Origin: Fuerstiella sp.
GTDB taxonomy: Bacteria > Planctomycetota > Planctomycetia > Planctomycetales > Planctomycetaceae
DNA: 64,000 nt
Assembly (NCBI GenBank): GCA_029247265.1
Contig: JAQWLN010000132.1
Location: 1 to 64,000 of the forward strand
Direction of reading: 5' to 3'
Position numbers and translations under genes: made by a program. A model generated the notes under the pieces. That model had not been told where the DNA came from. It was given only the letters and a program-made list of their open reading frames with translations, and searched no databases. Of the stretch, positions 28,784-38,866 are shown piece after piece (positions within the stretch are counted from its first letter, which is position 1; the number at the start of each line of letters is the position of its first letter).

Positions 28784-30265
28784 GTGCGTCGACGACAACT
28801 ACTACTTGTGATTGTGGTGACTCTGTTCTGCCACTGTAGCGGCAATCATTCATCGTTCTCTGCCGACCGCAGGCCCAATATTCTGTGGATCGTCGGTGAA
28901 AACCTGAAGCTGGATCTGGGCTGTTACGGCGCGCAGAACGTCAAAACACCGAATCTGGACGCTCTGGCGGCTGACGGAGTTCGATTCACCCGCGTGTTCT
29001 CGACATCTCCCGTCTGTGCTCCCAGCCGTTCTGCATTTATGACGGGGATGTATCAGACGACGACGGACATGCACCACATGCGGTCACACCGCGATGACGA
29101 CTATCGGCTGCCGGAGGGTGTTCGTCCGTTGACTCATCGCCTGAAGGATGTGGGGTATCGGACCGCTAATGTCGTGAAGATCGGTGAGAGGACCGTTGGT
29201 ACCGGCAAGCTGGACCTGAACTTCGTCAACGAAGGTCCGGTGTACGACACCAACGAATGGAGTGGACTGAAGGACAGTCAGCCGTTCTTCGCTCAGATCA
29301 ACACTCCGGAAATCGAATACGATATCTACGATCGCAGGACCGTTGAAAAACCTCGAGTCAAGTGGGTCGGGGAAGAATGGCATGAGAAGATTGCCACGCC
29401 CGAGAACGTTTCACCGCCGCCGTACTATCCTGACCATCGGCTGGTCCGTGAAGAGTGGGCTCGTTATCTGAATTCGGTTTCAGGCATGGACGTTCGCATC
29501 GGCTGGATTCTTGATCAGCTGAAGAAGGATGGCGTTGCTGATGACACCATCGTGATGTTCTTCGGCGACAACGGCCGACTGGAAGCCAGAGGGATTCACT
29601 GGTGCTGGGACACCGGGTTGCACGTGCCCATGATTATTCACTGGCCGAAGAATTTTCCACAGCCGTCGCAGTATCAACCAGGTTCTGTTAATGACGATGT
29701 CATCAGCCTGCTGGACATCACTGCCACGACGCTGGGATTTGCCGGCATTACTCCGCCTGCTGGCATGCAGAGTCGAAAGTTCATGGGCAAAGAAGTTGGT
29801 CCGCCACGAACCTACGCATTTGGTGCTCGAGACCGTATCGATGAAACCGAAAATCGAATCCGTTCCGTGCGCGGCGAACGTTATCACTATCTTCGTAACT
29901 ACCAGCCCAAACAGGGATTCGCGTCGCTGAATCGATACAAGGAAAAGTGCTTCATGGTGAAGCCGCTGATGCGGCAGTTGCATGCTGATGGAAAACTTCA
30001 CGGGCCACCTGCCGAACTAATGCGAGATCTTCCGGCAGAACAGTTGTACGACACGCAGGCCGATCCTCACGAAATCCACAATATTGCGGCCTCAACTGCC
30101 CCGAAACACAGGGCGGCCCTGTTGCGCATGCGAGCGGCGCTGCAGACATGGATTGCAGAAACCGGCGACCGAGGTGAATTTATCGAGCCTCGCGAAGTCT
30201 TCGCACCGTTCGAAAAGGAAATGCACGACTGGTTCGGCACTCCGGAATGGTACAGCGGGAAGTGA
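28784..30265 (+). CDS. Type I sulfatase, secreted
   Basis: The 493-aa protein begins at GTG 28784, selected by GGAG seven bases upstream, and then has a signal peptide rich in Leu/Val (about 5-24). RPNILWIVGENLKLDLGCYG is the sulfatase start, where Glu-Asn replaces the common Asp-Asp. The formylglycine motif is C78-A-P-S-R82. FFGDNGR near 265 supplies further metal ligands. Enzymes of this arylsulfatase/heparan-sulfatase-like subgroup hydrolyse sulfate esters on glycans outside the cytoplasm. The sugar isomerase gene begins 43 bases downstream, suggesting a catabolic operon. Confidence 0.92.
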   Translation: MRRRQLLLVIVVTLFCHCSGNHSSFSADRRPNILWIVGENLKLDLGCYGAQNVKTPNLDALAADGVRFTRVFSTSPVCAPSRSAFMTGMYQTTTDMHHMRSHRDDDYRLPEGVRPLTHRLKDVGYRTANVVKIGERTVGTGKLDLNFVNEGPVYDTNEWSGLKDSQPFFAQINTPEIEYDIYDRRTVEKPRVKWVGEEWHEKIATPENVSPPPYYPDHRLVREEWARYLNSVSGMDVRIGWILDQLKKDGVADDTIVMFFGDNGRLEARGIHWCWDTGLHVPMIIHWPKNFPQPSQYQPGSVNDDVISLLDITATTLGFAGITPPAGMQSRKFMGKEVGPPRTYAFGARDRIDETENRIRSVRGERYHYLRNYQPKQGFASLNRYKEKCFMVKPLMRQLHADGKLHGPPAELMRDLPAEQLYDTQADPHEIHNIAASTAPKHRAALLRMRAALQTWIAETGDRGEFIEPREVFAPFEKEMHDWFGTPEWYSGK

Positions 30266-30308
30266 CGTTCACGCAGTCGTGCAACAGGCGTCGAGCAGGA
30301 AACGAAGC

Positions 30309-31256
30309 ATGGAAACAACTCCACGACCCCGCCGGGAATTCCTTCGCAGTGCATCTGCCAGCCTGGTAGGTACTGCGATCATGGGATCTGAATCGTTGTC
30401 GCAGGGCGGCCAGAAGGCGGCGCGTAAACAGACCGAGTTTCAACTCGCGTGTATGACGTTGCCGTACTCCGGATTTCCGCTCAACCGCGCCCTCAGCGGT
30501 ATTGCGGCGGCAGGCTACAGCTTTGTCGCCTGGGGAACGTCTCATCAGGAAACGCCTGGTGGAAAGCGAATCCCCGTGATGCTTACAGATGCACCGCCCG
30601 AAAAGGCACGTGAACTGGCAAGCCGGTGCCGCGACACGGGGCTGGAGCCGTTGATGATGTTTTCGACGGTCTATCCTGAAGCTGAGGACGGACTGACGAT
30701 CCTGGCACACCGAATCAAGCAGGCGGCTGCGGCCGGCATCGGCCAGGTACTGACATTCGGTCACACAAAAGGTGGGAATCGTAAGTTGTGGGTCGAACGA
30801 TTCAGGAAACTCGGACCGATCGCACGCGATCACGGAGTATTGCTGGTCGTCAAACAGCACGGCGGTTCCACCGGAACCGGGCAGGCGTGTGCGGAAATCA
30901 TTCGAGAAGTGGACGATGATGGCATTCGGGTCAATTACGACGCCGGAAACGTGATGGACTACCTGAATGTGGACCCGATACCGGACATTCAAAAATGCGC
31001 GGATGTTGTGCGCAGCTTCTGTATGAAGGATCATCGCAACTGGCCGAAAGATCAGGACTGTGGTCCGGGATTTGGTGAGATCGACCATTACCGGCTGTTG
31101 CACCCTGTGGCCTTCACCGGGCGGAAAATGCCTCTGTGCTGCGAGAATATCTTTGCGCCACTGGTCGACCGTCCGAAATCGCCCGAGGGCATTGATCTGC
31201 TGGCTGGCCAGGTACGCGAGTATCTGCAGGCCGTCATTCAGGGAGTGCAGGCGTGA
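30309..31256 (+). CDS. Sugar phosphate isomerase/epimerase-like TIM barrel, Tat-exported
   Basis: The 315-aa protein has a Tat signal RREFLRSAS at about 8-16. An AP-endonuclease-2-type TIM barrel follows: LACMTLPYSGFPLNRALSGIAAAGY, GVLLVVKQHG, GIRVNYDAGNVMDY and SFCMKDHRNW, which place the metal-binding Glu/Asp/His positions of xylose-isomerase-like enzymes. Members isomerise or epimerise sugars or dehydrate inosose. The stop overlaps the next gene's GTG start (GTGA), indicating translational coupling with the DUF1080 protein. Confidence 0.85.
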   Translation: METTPRPRREFLRSASASLVGTAIMGSESLSQGGQKAARKQTEFQLACMTLPYSGFPLNRALSGIAAAGYSFVAWGTSHQETPGGKRIPVMLTDAPPEKARELASRCRDTGLEPLMMFSTVYPEAEDGLTILAHRIKQAAAAGIGQVLTFGHTKGGNRKLWVERFRKLGPIARDHGVLLVVKQHGGSTGTGQACAEIIREVDDDGIRVNYDAGNVMDYLNVDPIPDIQKCADVVRSFCMKDHRNWPKDQDCGPGFGEIDHYRLLHPVAFTGRKMPLCCENIFAPLVDRPKSPEGIDLLAGQVREYLQAVIQGVQA

Positions 31257-32143
31257 GAGGCTACACGTTCGTCGTGCTCATTCCTGAGCTGCTTCTTGTT
31301 GGCGCGTTGGTTCTGATTGCTCCAGCATGCTGCGGACAAGACGAAGGCAGAGACATTGTCATTGTGCCGCACAAAGAAGTGATTCACCCGTTCAACAGCA
31401 CAGATCTGAGCGGATTCACCACGTGGCTGCAGTTGACCGGGGCGAAGGATCCCGCTTCAGATTATCGTGTTACTGACGGGATGATTCATGTTGGCGGACG
31501 CGGTATGGGGTACCTTGCCACCGTCGACAGCTACCGTGACTATCATCTGTCCGTTGAATACAAATGGGGAGAACGCACGGATGGATCCGGTAATGTCCGG
31601 AATTCCGGAATCCTGCTGCATGCCACCGGACCTCCGGGAAACGCCCGGGGAATCTGGATGGCGTCTATTGAATGTCAGCTGGCACAGGGCTGCGAAGGCG
31701 ACATTATCTGCATTCGTGGTAATGACAAAGACGGTAATACGATACCAGTTTCGTTCATCAGTGATACTCGAATGGCTAATGACGGCCGAACGCGCTGGCA
31801 CCGGAATGGCTTAAAAACCGCTTATGCCGGCAAGCAGTTCTGGTGGTCAAATCATGAAGTAGGTTTTCAGGAGCGGTTGGACACTCGCGGCGCCGACGAT
31901 GTTGCCAGTCCACTGGGAGAATGGACGAAGGTCGAGTGCATCTGTGATGGGGCCAGGATCACCATCAAAATCAATGGAACCATCGTCAACGAATGTTACG
32001 ACGTTTATCCGACGGCCGGGCGGATTCTGCTGGAGAACGAAAAGAACGAAGTTCTGTTTCGAAATCTAGAACTCCGACCACTTAAGCCACTCAGGCTTCG
32101 CGGGCGTGCAGAAGACTCGGACAGACACTCAGCAGGTCAGTGA
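31253..32143 (+). CDS. DUF1080 domain protein, secreted
   Basis: The 296-aa protein starts with GTG overlapping the previous stop by four bases. It has a signal peptide ending near ACCGQ (about 1-28); the Cys there could alternatively mark a lipoprotein. The DUF1080 beta-sandwich spans about 45-285, with HPFNSTDLSGFTTWL, GYLATVDSYRDYHLSVEYKWG and TVNECYDVYPTAGRILLENEKNE-like phrases. The domain is usually considered a glycan hydrolase or binding domain in planctomycetes. Coupling to a sugar isomerase and a sulfatase supports a role in glycan breakdown. The last 20 residues are Arg-rich and likely not part of the fold. Confidence 0.85.
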   Translation: MRGYTFVVLIPELLLVGALVLIAPACCGQDEGRDIVIVPHKEVIHPFNSTDLSGFTTWLQLTGAKDPASDYRVTDGMIHVGGRGMGYLATVDSYRDYHLSVEYKWGERTDGSGNVRNSGILLHATGPPGNARGIWMASIECQLAQGCEGDIICIRGNDKDGNTIPVSFISDTRMANDGRTRWHRNGLKTAYAGKQFWWSNHEVGFQERLDTRGADDVASPLGEWTKVECICDGARITIKINGTIVNECYDVYPTAGRILLENEKNEVLFRNLELRPLKPLRLRGRAEDSDRHSAGQ

Positions 32144-32356
32144 CGGACGGCACCGCCTCGAATGCGACGCGAGTGAACATTTGAACGCTGGGTTTTCAGG
32201 GGTGTTGTCCGGGTTCACAGCTTCCATTGTCGTTTGTCACCAGCAGGTACATCGTTCAGAATGTCTGAATCGGCAGTCAAACGTTAATGCTGCCGGTAAC
32301 TCCCAAACGACAAATCGACGTCCCGCCCCATCCGAACCGGAATTCCGCAGACCCAG

Positions 32357-35311
32357 ATGAGAAAATTTCACCGCGACACTTGCCTCACCATCTTTGTATT
32401 ACAGCTGGCCATTATTGGGCAGCTTCCATTATTCGCCGATGAAAACAGCGGCACGGTCAAACCGATCGTTGCGTGGACCTTTGACGACGGTGTGGACGGC
32501 TGTACGCCGCTGAACCAGACACAGCTGAGTGCAGCGGACGGCGCACTGCATGTGGTCGGCGAGGGTGGCGATCCTAACTTCGTCATACCAGCTGCCGGCG
32601 GCGTGGCAGGGTGGAAAAAAATTGTCATTCGCGCCCGATTCCGTGGGCGACTGTCCTCACAGGTCTTCTGGACAACGGACGCCCAGCCCAACACCAGTGA
32701 AAAGAATTCGGTACGATTTCGAATGAAGCCGGGTGGAAAGAACTGGACGGAACAAATCGTCTTCTTTCACACAACTTCCTCTTTGAAGACAATTCGATTT
32801 GATCCGCATGACGGGGCATTCGAAATGGATATCGATTCGGCGGCTGTTTTTGACAGTGGCCCGCCGCCGGCCGATCCGGCAACTAACCCTGCCGGATTCA
32901 AAACGATTCCCGGGTTTCACGTGGAATTGTTGTACTCGGTGCCAATGCAGCCTCAGGGTTCCTGGGTCAGCATGACGGTGGACCCGAAAGGTCGGCTGAT
33001 TGTCTGTGACCAGTACGGTAGCCTGCACCGAGTGACACCAAAGCCGCCCGGTGAACCCGGCGTGGCCAGTGTCGAACCACTTTCCGTCAAAATCGGGTCG
33101 GCCCAGGGACTGCTGTACGCGTTCGATAGTCTGTATGTCATGGTCAGCAGCGGAGACGCCAGCGGATTGTATCGCGTCACCGATAGCGACGGTGATGATC
33201 AGTTTGACACAGTGAAACAACTTCAGAAACTGTCCGGAGCCCTCGGCGAACATGGCCCCCATGCTATTGCGCTCAGTCCCGACGGCAAGTCCCTGTACGT
33301 TGTCGCGGGCAACAATACGGTTCTGCCGGAACGAGTGGAAACGTTTCGGTCACCGAAGAACTGGGCGGAAGATCAATTGCTGCCCCGCGATCCCTGCTCG
33401 AACGGTCATAACACCGACCGCATGGCGCCTGGAGGCTGGGTCTGTCGAGTCGCACCGGATGGATCAGAATGGGAACTGGTGTCTGCCGGATTTCGCAATC
33501 CCTATGACATCGCCTTCAACAGGGACGGCGAGTTATTCACCTATGATGCCGATATGGAAATGGACGTCGGCACTCCGTGGTACCGGCCAACTCGTGTTTG
33601 TCACGTGGTCAGCGGAGGCGAATTCGGCTGGCGCTGGGGTACGGGAAAATGGCCATCCTACTCGCCGGACAGTTTGCCGTCCGTCGCCGATATTGGGTTG
33701 GGGTCGCCGACAGGCGTGGCGTTTGGCTATGGCACGGATTTCCCCTCGAAATATCAGGATGCGCTGTATGTCTGTGACTGGACGTATGGACGAATGTTCG
33801 CTGTGCACCTGACCCCGAAGGGCGCTTCGTATACCGGACGACTGGAAGAATTCATTACCGGAACTCCCCTGCCCCTCACCGACATCGTGGTCAACCCCGT
33901 GGATCGGGCGATGTACTTCACAATCGGTGGCCGAAGAACGCAGTCCGGTCTGTACCGCGTGACATGGACCGGAGACCGATCCAGCCCAGGTTTGAACACC
34001 GGCAAAGACATTGAAGCTGCCAGGCTGCGATCGCTTAGAACAGACCTTGAGGCGCTTCACGTGGCGCCTGATCCTGACGCGCTGGATCGCATTTGGACGA
34101 ATCTGGAACACGAAGACCGCCATGTTCGATTTGCCGCCCGGATCGCACTGGAGCATCTCGATTCGCAACTCTGGGCATCGCGTGCGTTGAATGAATCAAA
34201 GTCGGATGTTGCCATCGGTTCCCTGTTGGCACTCAGTCGCACCGCTGGCGACGACAATAAGGACGCAATCGTTGACGCTCTGATCGGACTGACCCGAAAG
34301 CCTTTGAATGATCGGCAGCGTGTTGATCTTCTGAGAACACTCGGCGTCACATTCGCCCGGCACGGTCGGCCGGATCAGCAGGCCGCCGCGCAACTGATTG
34401 AAGTTCTTGAACCCCAGGTGCCGGCAAAATCCACAGCGTTGAATCACGAACTCTGCCGCATGCTGGTGTATCTGAAATCGGACCGAATCGTGTCGGATGC
34501 CGTTCAGCTGATGGCAGCATCCGTGACTCAGGAGGATCTGCTGGCGTATGGCATGATGCTGCGAGTAGCAGAACACGGATGGACGGACGTGGCTCGCCGA
34601 GCGTACTTTTCGCTGCTGAACAAGATAGAAGCGGGAGCCGCGACGGCCGACTATGTGGGTGGAGGACACCTGCAGATTTACACGCAGCGTTTTCGAGATG
34701 CCGCAGTGGAACGCCTGTCCGAGACTCATCGTAAGCTGTTGAATGACGTGGTGAACGCGACGCTGCCCAGCACCGTTCCCACCGGCTCGCCGACTCCGCG
34801 ACCGTTCGTCCGCAACTGGACCAGCGCCGACCTGCTGCCGGAACTGGATCGCGTTGGCAGCGGTCGATCGTTCAAGAATGGACAGAATATGTTCACGATT
34901 GCCAATTGCGTTCAGTGCCATCGCTTCAACAATATTGGCGGGATTCTGGGCCCTGATATTACCGGCGCAGCCAAACGCTACAGCCGAGCCGTCATGGTGC
35001 GAGAGATTCTGGAACCATCGGCGCAAATTTCGGACCAGTTTCGTACCCAAATGATTCTTACTGATGCCGGACTTATCTATGAAGGCCGCATCATCAATCG
35101 CGGTGATGCAGGCATTACCGTGGCTGCCGACCCGAAGCGGCCGGCATCTGTGGTCCAGATTTCCAGGGAAAATATTGACGAGTTGATTCCGTCCAAAGTT
35201 TCGATGATGCCGAAAGACCTGCTGAATACGCTGGCATTGGACGACGTTCTGGACCTGCTGGCGTTTATCGAAGCGGCAGGTGATTCGGGGCATGCAAACT
35301 TCCGCAAGTGA
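32357..35311 (+). CDS. PVC-type haem-binding dehydrogenase-like protein
   Basis: The 984-aa secreted protein has a signal peptide (about 1-28). A carbohydrate-binding-like domain lies at about 35-170. A membrane-bound-dehydrogenase-type beta-propeller (about 185-545) includes GFHVELLYSVP and FRNPYDIAFNRDGELFTYDADME. A helical HEAT-like region (about 560-800) follows. The C-terminal PVC haem domain has C851-V-Q-C-H855 and the axial region GPDITGAAKRYS. This architecture occurs widely in Planctomycetes and Verrucomicrobia and probably couples oxidation of a sugar or alcohol to cytochrome. Its electron acceptor is not in the window. It follows the DUF1080 gene by 213 bases. Confidence 0.9.
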   Translation: MRKFHRDTCLTIFVLQLAIIGQLPLFADENSGTVKPIVAWTFDDGVDGCTPLNQTQLSAADGALHVVGEGGDPNFVIPAAGGVAGWKKIVIRARFRGRLSSQVFWTTDAQPNTSEKNSVRFRMKPGGKNWTEQIVFFHTTSSLKTIRFDPHDGAFEMDIDSAAVFDSGPPPADPATNPAGFKTIPGFHVELLYSVPMQPQGSWVSMTVDPKGRLIVCDQYGSLHRVTPKPPGEPGVASVEPLSVKIGSAQGLLYAFDSLYVMVSSGDASGLYRVTDSDGDDQFDTVKQLQKLSGALGEHGPHAIALSPDGKSLYVVAGNNTVLPERVETFRSPKNWAEDQLLPRDPCSNGHNTDRMAPGGWVCRVAPDGSEWELVSAGFRNPYDIAFNRDGELFTYDADMEMDVGTPWYRPTRVCHVVSGGEFGWRWGTGKWPSYSPDSLPSVADIGLGSPTGVAFGYGTDFPSKYQDALYVCDWTYGRMFAVHLTPKGASYTGRLEEFITGTPLPLTDIVVNPVDRAMYFTIGGRRTQSGLYRVTWTGDRSSPGLNTGKDIEAARLRSLRTDLEALHVAPDPDALDRIWTNLEHEDRHVRFAARIALEHLDSQLWASRALNESKSDVAIGSLLALSRTAGDDNKDAIVDALIGLTRKPLNDRQRVDLLRTLGVTFARHGRPDQQAAAQLIEVLEPQVPAKSTALNHELCRMLVYLKSDRIVSDAVQLMAASVTQEDLLAYGMMLRVAEHGWTDVARRAYFSLLNKIEAGAATADYVGGGHLQIYTQRFRDAAVERLSETHRKLLNDVVNATLPSTVPTGSPTPRPFVRNWTSADLLPELDRVGSGRSFKNGQNMFTIANCVQCHRFNNIGGILGPDITGAAKRYSRAVMVREILEPSAQISDQFRTQMILTDAGLIYEGRIINRGDAGITVAADPKRPASVVQISRENIDELIPSKVSMMPKDLLNTLALDDVLDLLAFIEAAGDSGHANFRK

Positions 35312-35356
35312 CAGCGACGTCCGACTGATATCCATAGATGGACCACGGAGAAATTG

Positions 35357-35764
35357 ATGCCTGCCACCGATCGAGAACCTGACGGCGACATGTTGCTGCG
35401 TACGCTGGCAATGCCCGCTGATACCAATCCGAACGGCGATATCTTTGGCGGATGGATCATGTCGCAAATGGATATTGGCGGAGGAATTCTGGCCAAAGAA
35501 ATCGCTGGCGGACGCATTGTGACCGTTGCCGTCGACGGTATGACTTTTCACCATCCGGTGAAGGTCGGTGATGTGGTTTGTTGCTATGGCACGTGCACTC
35601 GTGTGGGGACCACATCGATGACTATCAAGCTTGAGGTGTGGGTGAAGCCGGTGCTGCGGGAATCAGAGATTGGACGTCACTGTGTTACCGAAGCGGTCTT
35701 CACCTATGTGGCCATCGACCAACATGGCGGACCCCGGAAAGTTCCAGTCGCAAACGCGGAATGA
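35357..35764 (+). CDS. Acyl-CoA thioesterase (YciA-like hotdog fold)
   Basis: The 135-aa protein matches YciA/acyl-CoA thioester hydrolases: LAMPADTNPNGDIFGGWIMSQMDIGGG near 16-40 includes the catalytic Asp region of this hotdog family, and TVAVDGMTFHHPVKVGDVVCCYG follows. It hydrolyses short or medium acyl-CoA in the cytoplasm. ATG 35357 has GGAG upstream; the TTG one codon earlier is less likely. It begins 45 bases after the PVC dehydrogenase but is functionally unrelated to it. Confidence 0.9.
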   Translation: MPATDREPDGDMLLRTLAMPADTNPNGDIFGGWIMSQMDIGGGILAKEIAGGRIVTVAVDGMTFHHPVKVGDVVCCYGTCTRVGTTSMTIKLEVWVKPVLRESEIGRHCVTEAVFTYVAIDQHGGPRKVPVANAE

Positions 35765-36100
35765 CCACAGCAGCATGAAGTTATGTCCACACTTACACCT
35801 GGTCAGGGATTAGTGAGTTGGTGTGGCTTGTTCGCGTTTGCCCCACGAATCGTTCGTGCCTTCAGCGGTCGCAAGCGATGTTGCGGAGACCCAACAGCGA
35901 CATCGATCCTGCGGAATCACTCCATGTGGACTGTGACTATGAGGGGGAAAACCCTGACGGCGCGCTTGAGCCGGAATCGTGTGCTAAGTACTCTCAATGG
36001 CTATATTCTGCTCAAACTCCCCCATTTCAGGTTTATGGCCCCCAAACCTGTCCCTGCCTCCAGTACTCACCGCGACGAGAACAGAAAAGAAGTTGACTCA
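35765..36100. other. Intergenic region before a kinase fragment
   Basis: An open frame from 35783 runs into the kinase fragment, but its first 106 codons have no kinase-like or other recognisable character. No promoter was recognised. Confidence 0.35.
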
Positions 36101-37528
36101 ATGATTGGGAAAACCGTTGGCCATTACCGGGTCGTCTCCAAAATTGGTGCCGGTGGAATGGGCGAAGTATTCCTAGCCGAGGATACACGGCTGGGGAGTT
36201 CAACCGCAGCTTAAAGAACGACACGTGCTGGTCGTGAATCCCGATCAACCGATATCAGCTGACACAGCAGCACTGACGTTCAGCATTCGACAGAACCACT
36301 TTAACGAGGCCCATCCTCAGGGGCTGCTACTCGGTCGTTTTCGTCTGTCGGCCAGCAGTCAGCCTGGTGCTTTTCAGCATGAAGCCGGCCACTTCGCTGC
36401 GGTGAAGATGCAACAGCCGCTGCTGAAACTGGCCGCGGCCTACGCTCTGACGAGAACAGAACTCGATCTGGTCAGGCTGACGGCCGGCCAACCGGCTCTG
36501 GCAACAAGGACCGCTCAGGCACTTGCTGACGAGGGGCTCAAAGCCAACAGACTGGCTTGCGAGCAGAAGCACTCGGCAAGCTGCAGCAGTGGGAAACGGC
36601 TGATGCGGACTGGGAACATGCGTTCTCGCTGCAGCCGAAAAACGAAACGCTCCGTCAGCGCTGGCTGGATTCACTGAGCGATGGCGAACGCTGGCCACAG
36701 ATTGCTGGTTACTACAGCGCGTCACTGGACGACATGGAAGAAGGCACGGCCAGCTATGCACCTCGCTATCAACTGATCCAGGAAATCATTCGCCGTGGGG
36801 ATGGAACCTTTGCGGCTCTGCAGACCGTTCGTCCACAGGATGGATTATTGCAGCTTTCACTGGCGCGAGACGCAGTGCTGCGTGACGACTGGGAAACAGC
36901 CGTCGAACTCTACCCCAAACAATTCCAGCCGGTAGCGGTGCCTGAAGACGGATTCGAATTGACTGCGGCATTGCTGATGGCAGGCCGCACTGCTGACTAC
37001 CAGACTTACCTGAAGCAGGTTGCTGATGTCGTCAGTGACAGTATCAGTGATGACGACACACCGGGATTTGTCATGGGCCGCATGGCCGCATTGTCTGCAG
37101 AACAGGTTGTTCCGTGGGCAGACGTCGTGGCCTGGGCTGAACCGGCGGCACTTGACGAGGGAGCGGGCTGGCATACACATGCTGCGGCCATGGCGAATCT
37201 GCGGGCCGGGAACCTGGATCGTGCGCAAGAGTGGGTGTTGAAATCTAATTCCACGGGATGGAATCGGGGATTGATCGGGCTGGATTTTTGTCTGCTGAAT
37301 ATTGCTCAGGGTGACATCGACGCGGCTCGCAGGCATCTGCAGCGGGCACATGAGTGGCGCGCTAATCGGGAAGCCGCCAAACAGAACGGATACTGGAGCC
37401 AGCAGGCGATCGACTGGCTGGAATTCAGCGTCCTGCTGCGGGAGTGTGAGGCTCTACTCGACACCGGCGCAGGCCCTGGGGCCGACGAGAAGAAGCCTGT
37501 AGAAACGGACACACCGGCCGAGCCGTAG
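36101..37528 (+). pseudogene. Ser/Thr protein kinase with internal deletion and frameshift
   Basis: MIGKTVGHYRVVSKIGAGGM at 36101 begins a PknB-type kinase N-lobe with its glycine loop. It stops being kinase-like after EDTRLG (about 36190), and the frame ends at TAA 36212. In another frame a C-terminal region appears at once (VNPDQPIS, LTFSIRQNHF, LGRFRLSAS), of the kind planctomycetes carry after the kinase domain. A second frameshift near 36550 links this to a TPR-rich region (LQQWETADADWEHAF and further repeats to 37528). The catalytic loop, activation segment and membrane segment are missing, so most of the kinase was deleted. The distal 323-codon TPR frame could still be translated alone from TTG 36557, but no strong ribosome site supports this. 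Confidence 0.8.
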
Positions 37529-37541
37529 TCCGAATCCATTC

Positions 37542-37582
37542 GGGCAGACAATAAGTAAAGCTGCCCCGCGATCGGAATCGCG
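37542..37582. repeat. Two adjacent short hairpins
   Basis: GGGCAG/CTGCCC (37542-37566, 13-base loop) is followed by a perfect CGCGAT-CGGA-ATCGCG hairpin (37567-37582). There is no T-run. They follow the kinase remnant by 14 bases and may end transcription or be incidental. Confidence 0.35.
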
Positions 37583-37790
37583 ACTCCGCGTCAACGAGTT
37601 CATCCGCCGTCCCGGCGGCTTGACGATAAACCGTGGCTGTTAGCATCTTCCGCCGATTCGTTTTGCCCGAAAAATCCCAAACTGTTCTTCTTTGCGCGCC
37701 CTGATTCAGCAGTGCCGTCGCCGTAGATGTTGGGAACGTCCCCCCCCGAATACAATTTGCCTCTACATCTACAACCGGAAGAGCGACGTC

Positions 37791-38303
37791 ATGCCATCAT
37801 TTAGAACCTTTGTTGCTGTATGGAGTTGTGTCATACTCGCCAGTGCCGCCGCCCGGGCGGCCACGCCCACCGACGGCACAACGAAGGCCCGCGAATTCTA
37901 GGGGGCACTGGCCAACGGGGACCTGCAGTCACTCCGGTCGTTCTACGCCCCGAAAGTCACCTTAAAGGCCGGCAGCGAGTTGCTCAAACCGCGGTGGGCG
38001 CTTGATCCAGACGCCGACCGCCAAAAGGATCTGACCGTCGAACGCGAGAAGCTGCTGGTGGGTTACGAACGATTGATCGCCGGAGCCGGACGCGAGAGGT
38101 GGAAGGCGTTGTTCAGCAGAATTGACGCGGAACAAATTACGTCAGTCGCCGCTAAGGAAAAGGATAATCCGTTTACCTGTGTCCAGCCGGGGGACACGCT
38201 GTTGACTGTCGCAACGGGCCCCGGCGACGACAAACTGGTCTTTGTGCTTCGCCGAGACAATAATGGGCTTTGGCAGGTCGTGGCCGAAGCAATTGACTAT
38301 TAA
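37791..38303 (+). pseudogene. Small secreted NTF2/SnoaL-like protein interrupted by one amber codon
   Basis: The frame runs from ATG 37791 to TAA 38303 (170 codons) with a single in-frame TAG at codon 37 (37899-37901). A signal peptide is at about 1-24. After the TAG, GALANGDLQSLRSFYAPKVTLKAGSELL and the later LVFVLRRDNNGLWQVVAEAIDY look like an NTF2-like fold. TAG follows AREF and would be explained by a TGG-to-TAG change. The sigma gene begins 31 bases downstream. Naming the fold is tentative. If the amber is not read through, the product would be a bare signal peptide. Confidence 0.6.
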
Positions 38304-38334
38304 GATGGTCTCAGCCCTTGAACGGATCATCATC

Positions 38335-38862
38335 ATGAACCACGCCGCCGAGAATCTTGAAGACGTCGTCGAACGCTACCGCCAGTATCTGGTGATGCTC
38401 GCCGACCGACAACTGGATTCCCGTCTGCGTGGTAAGCTGGATGCTTCGGATGTCGTGCAGCAGACTCTGCTGGAAGCTCATCAGAACTACGAGCAGTTCC
38501 GCGGCACGCATGAGGAGGAAATGATCGCCTGGCTGCGAAAGATTCTGGCGCACAATCTATTGGACGCTGTCCGCGGACTGCGTCGTGAAAAACGTGACGT
38601 GGATCGGGAACAATCCATCGAAGCGGCGATTGAACAGTCAAGGCCCAGCCAGAAGCTGGCGCGACAGGAAGAGGCGCTGCAGCTGGAGGACACGATGGCT
38701 GAACTGCCGGAAGTTCAGCGAGAAGCATTGATTCTGAAGAATTGGCATGGCTGGACCATTGCTGAAATCGGCCAGCACATGGGACGCAGTTCCACGGCGG
38801 TCGACGGACTGCTGAAGCGAGCACTCAAACAACTTCGCCAACAACTCATAGAATCGGAGTAG
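38335..38862 (+). CDS. ECF RNA polymerase sigma factor, kinase-linked type
   Basis: The 175-aa protein has sigma region 2 at about 10-75 (LDASDVVQQTLLEAHQNYEQFRG, EMIAWLRKILAHNLLDAVRG) and region 4 at about 118-170 (LPEVQREALILKNWHGWTIAEIGQHMGRSSTAVDGLLKRALKQLR). This kind of ECF factor is typically encoded beside a membrane Ser/Thr kinase in planctomycetes, exactly as here: the kinase ATG is 4 bases after the sigma stop. The start is uncertain; ATG 38305 also lies in frame. The frame is intact although the partner kinase is broken. Confidence 0.9.
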   Translation: MNHAAENLEDVVERYRQYLVMLADRQLDSRLRGKLDASDVVQQTLLEAHQNYEQFRGTHEEEMIAWLRKILAHNLLDAVRGLRREKRDVDREQSIEAAIEQSRPSQKLARQEEALQLEDTMAELPEVQREALILKNWHGWTIAEIGQHMGRSSTAVDGLLKRALKQLRQQLIESE

Positions 38863-38866
38863 ACCA

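Noticed and set aside
36225-36677. 150-codon frame as an independent gene
   Set aside because: Its first part matches the C-terminal region of planctomycete kinases, and its last part leaves that similarity at a frameshift, so it is part of the kinase pseudogene.
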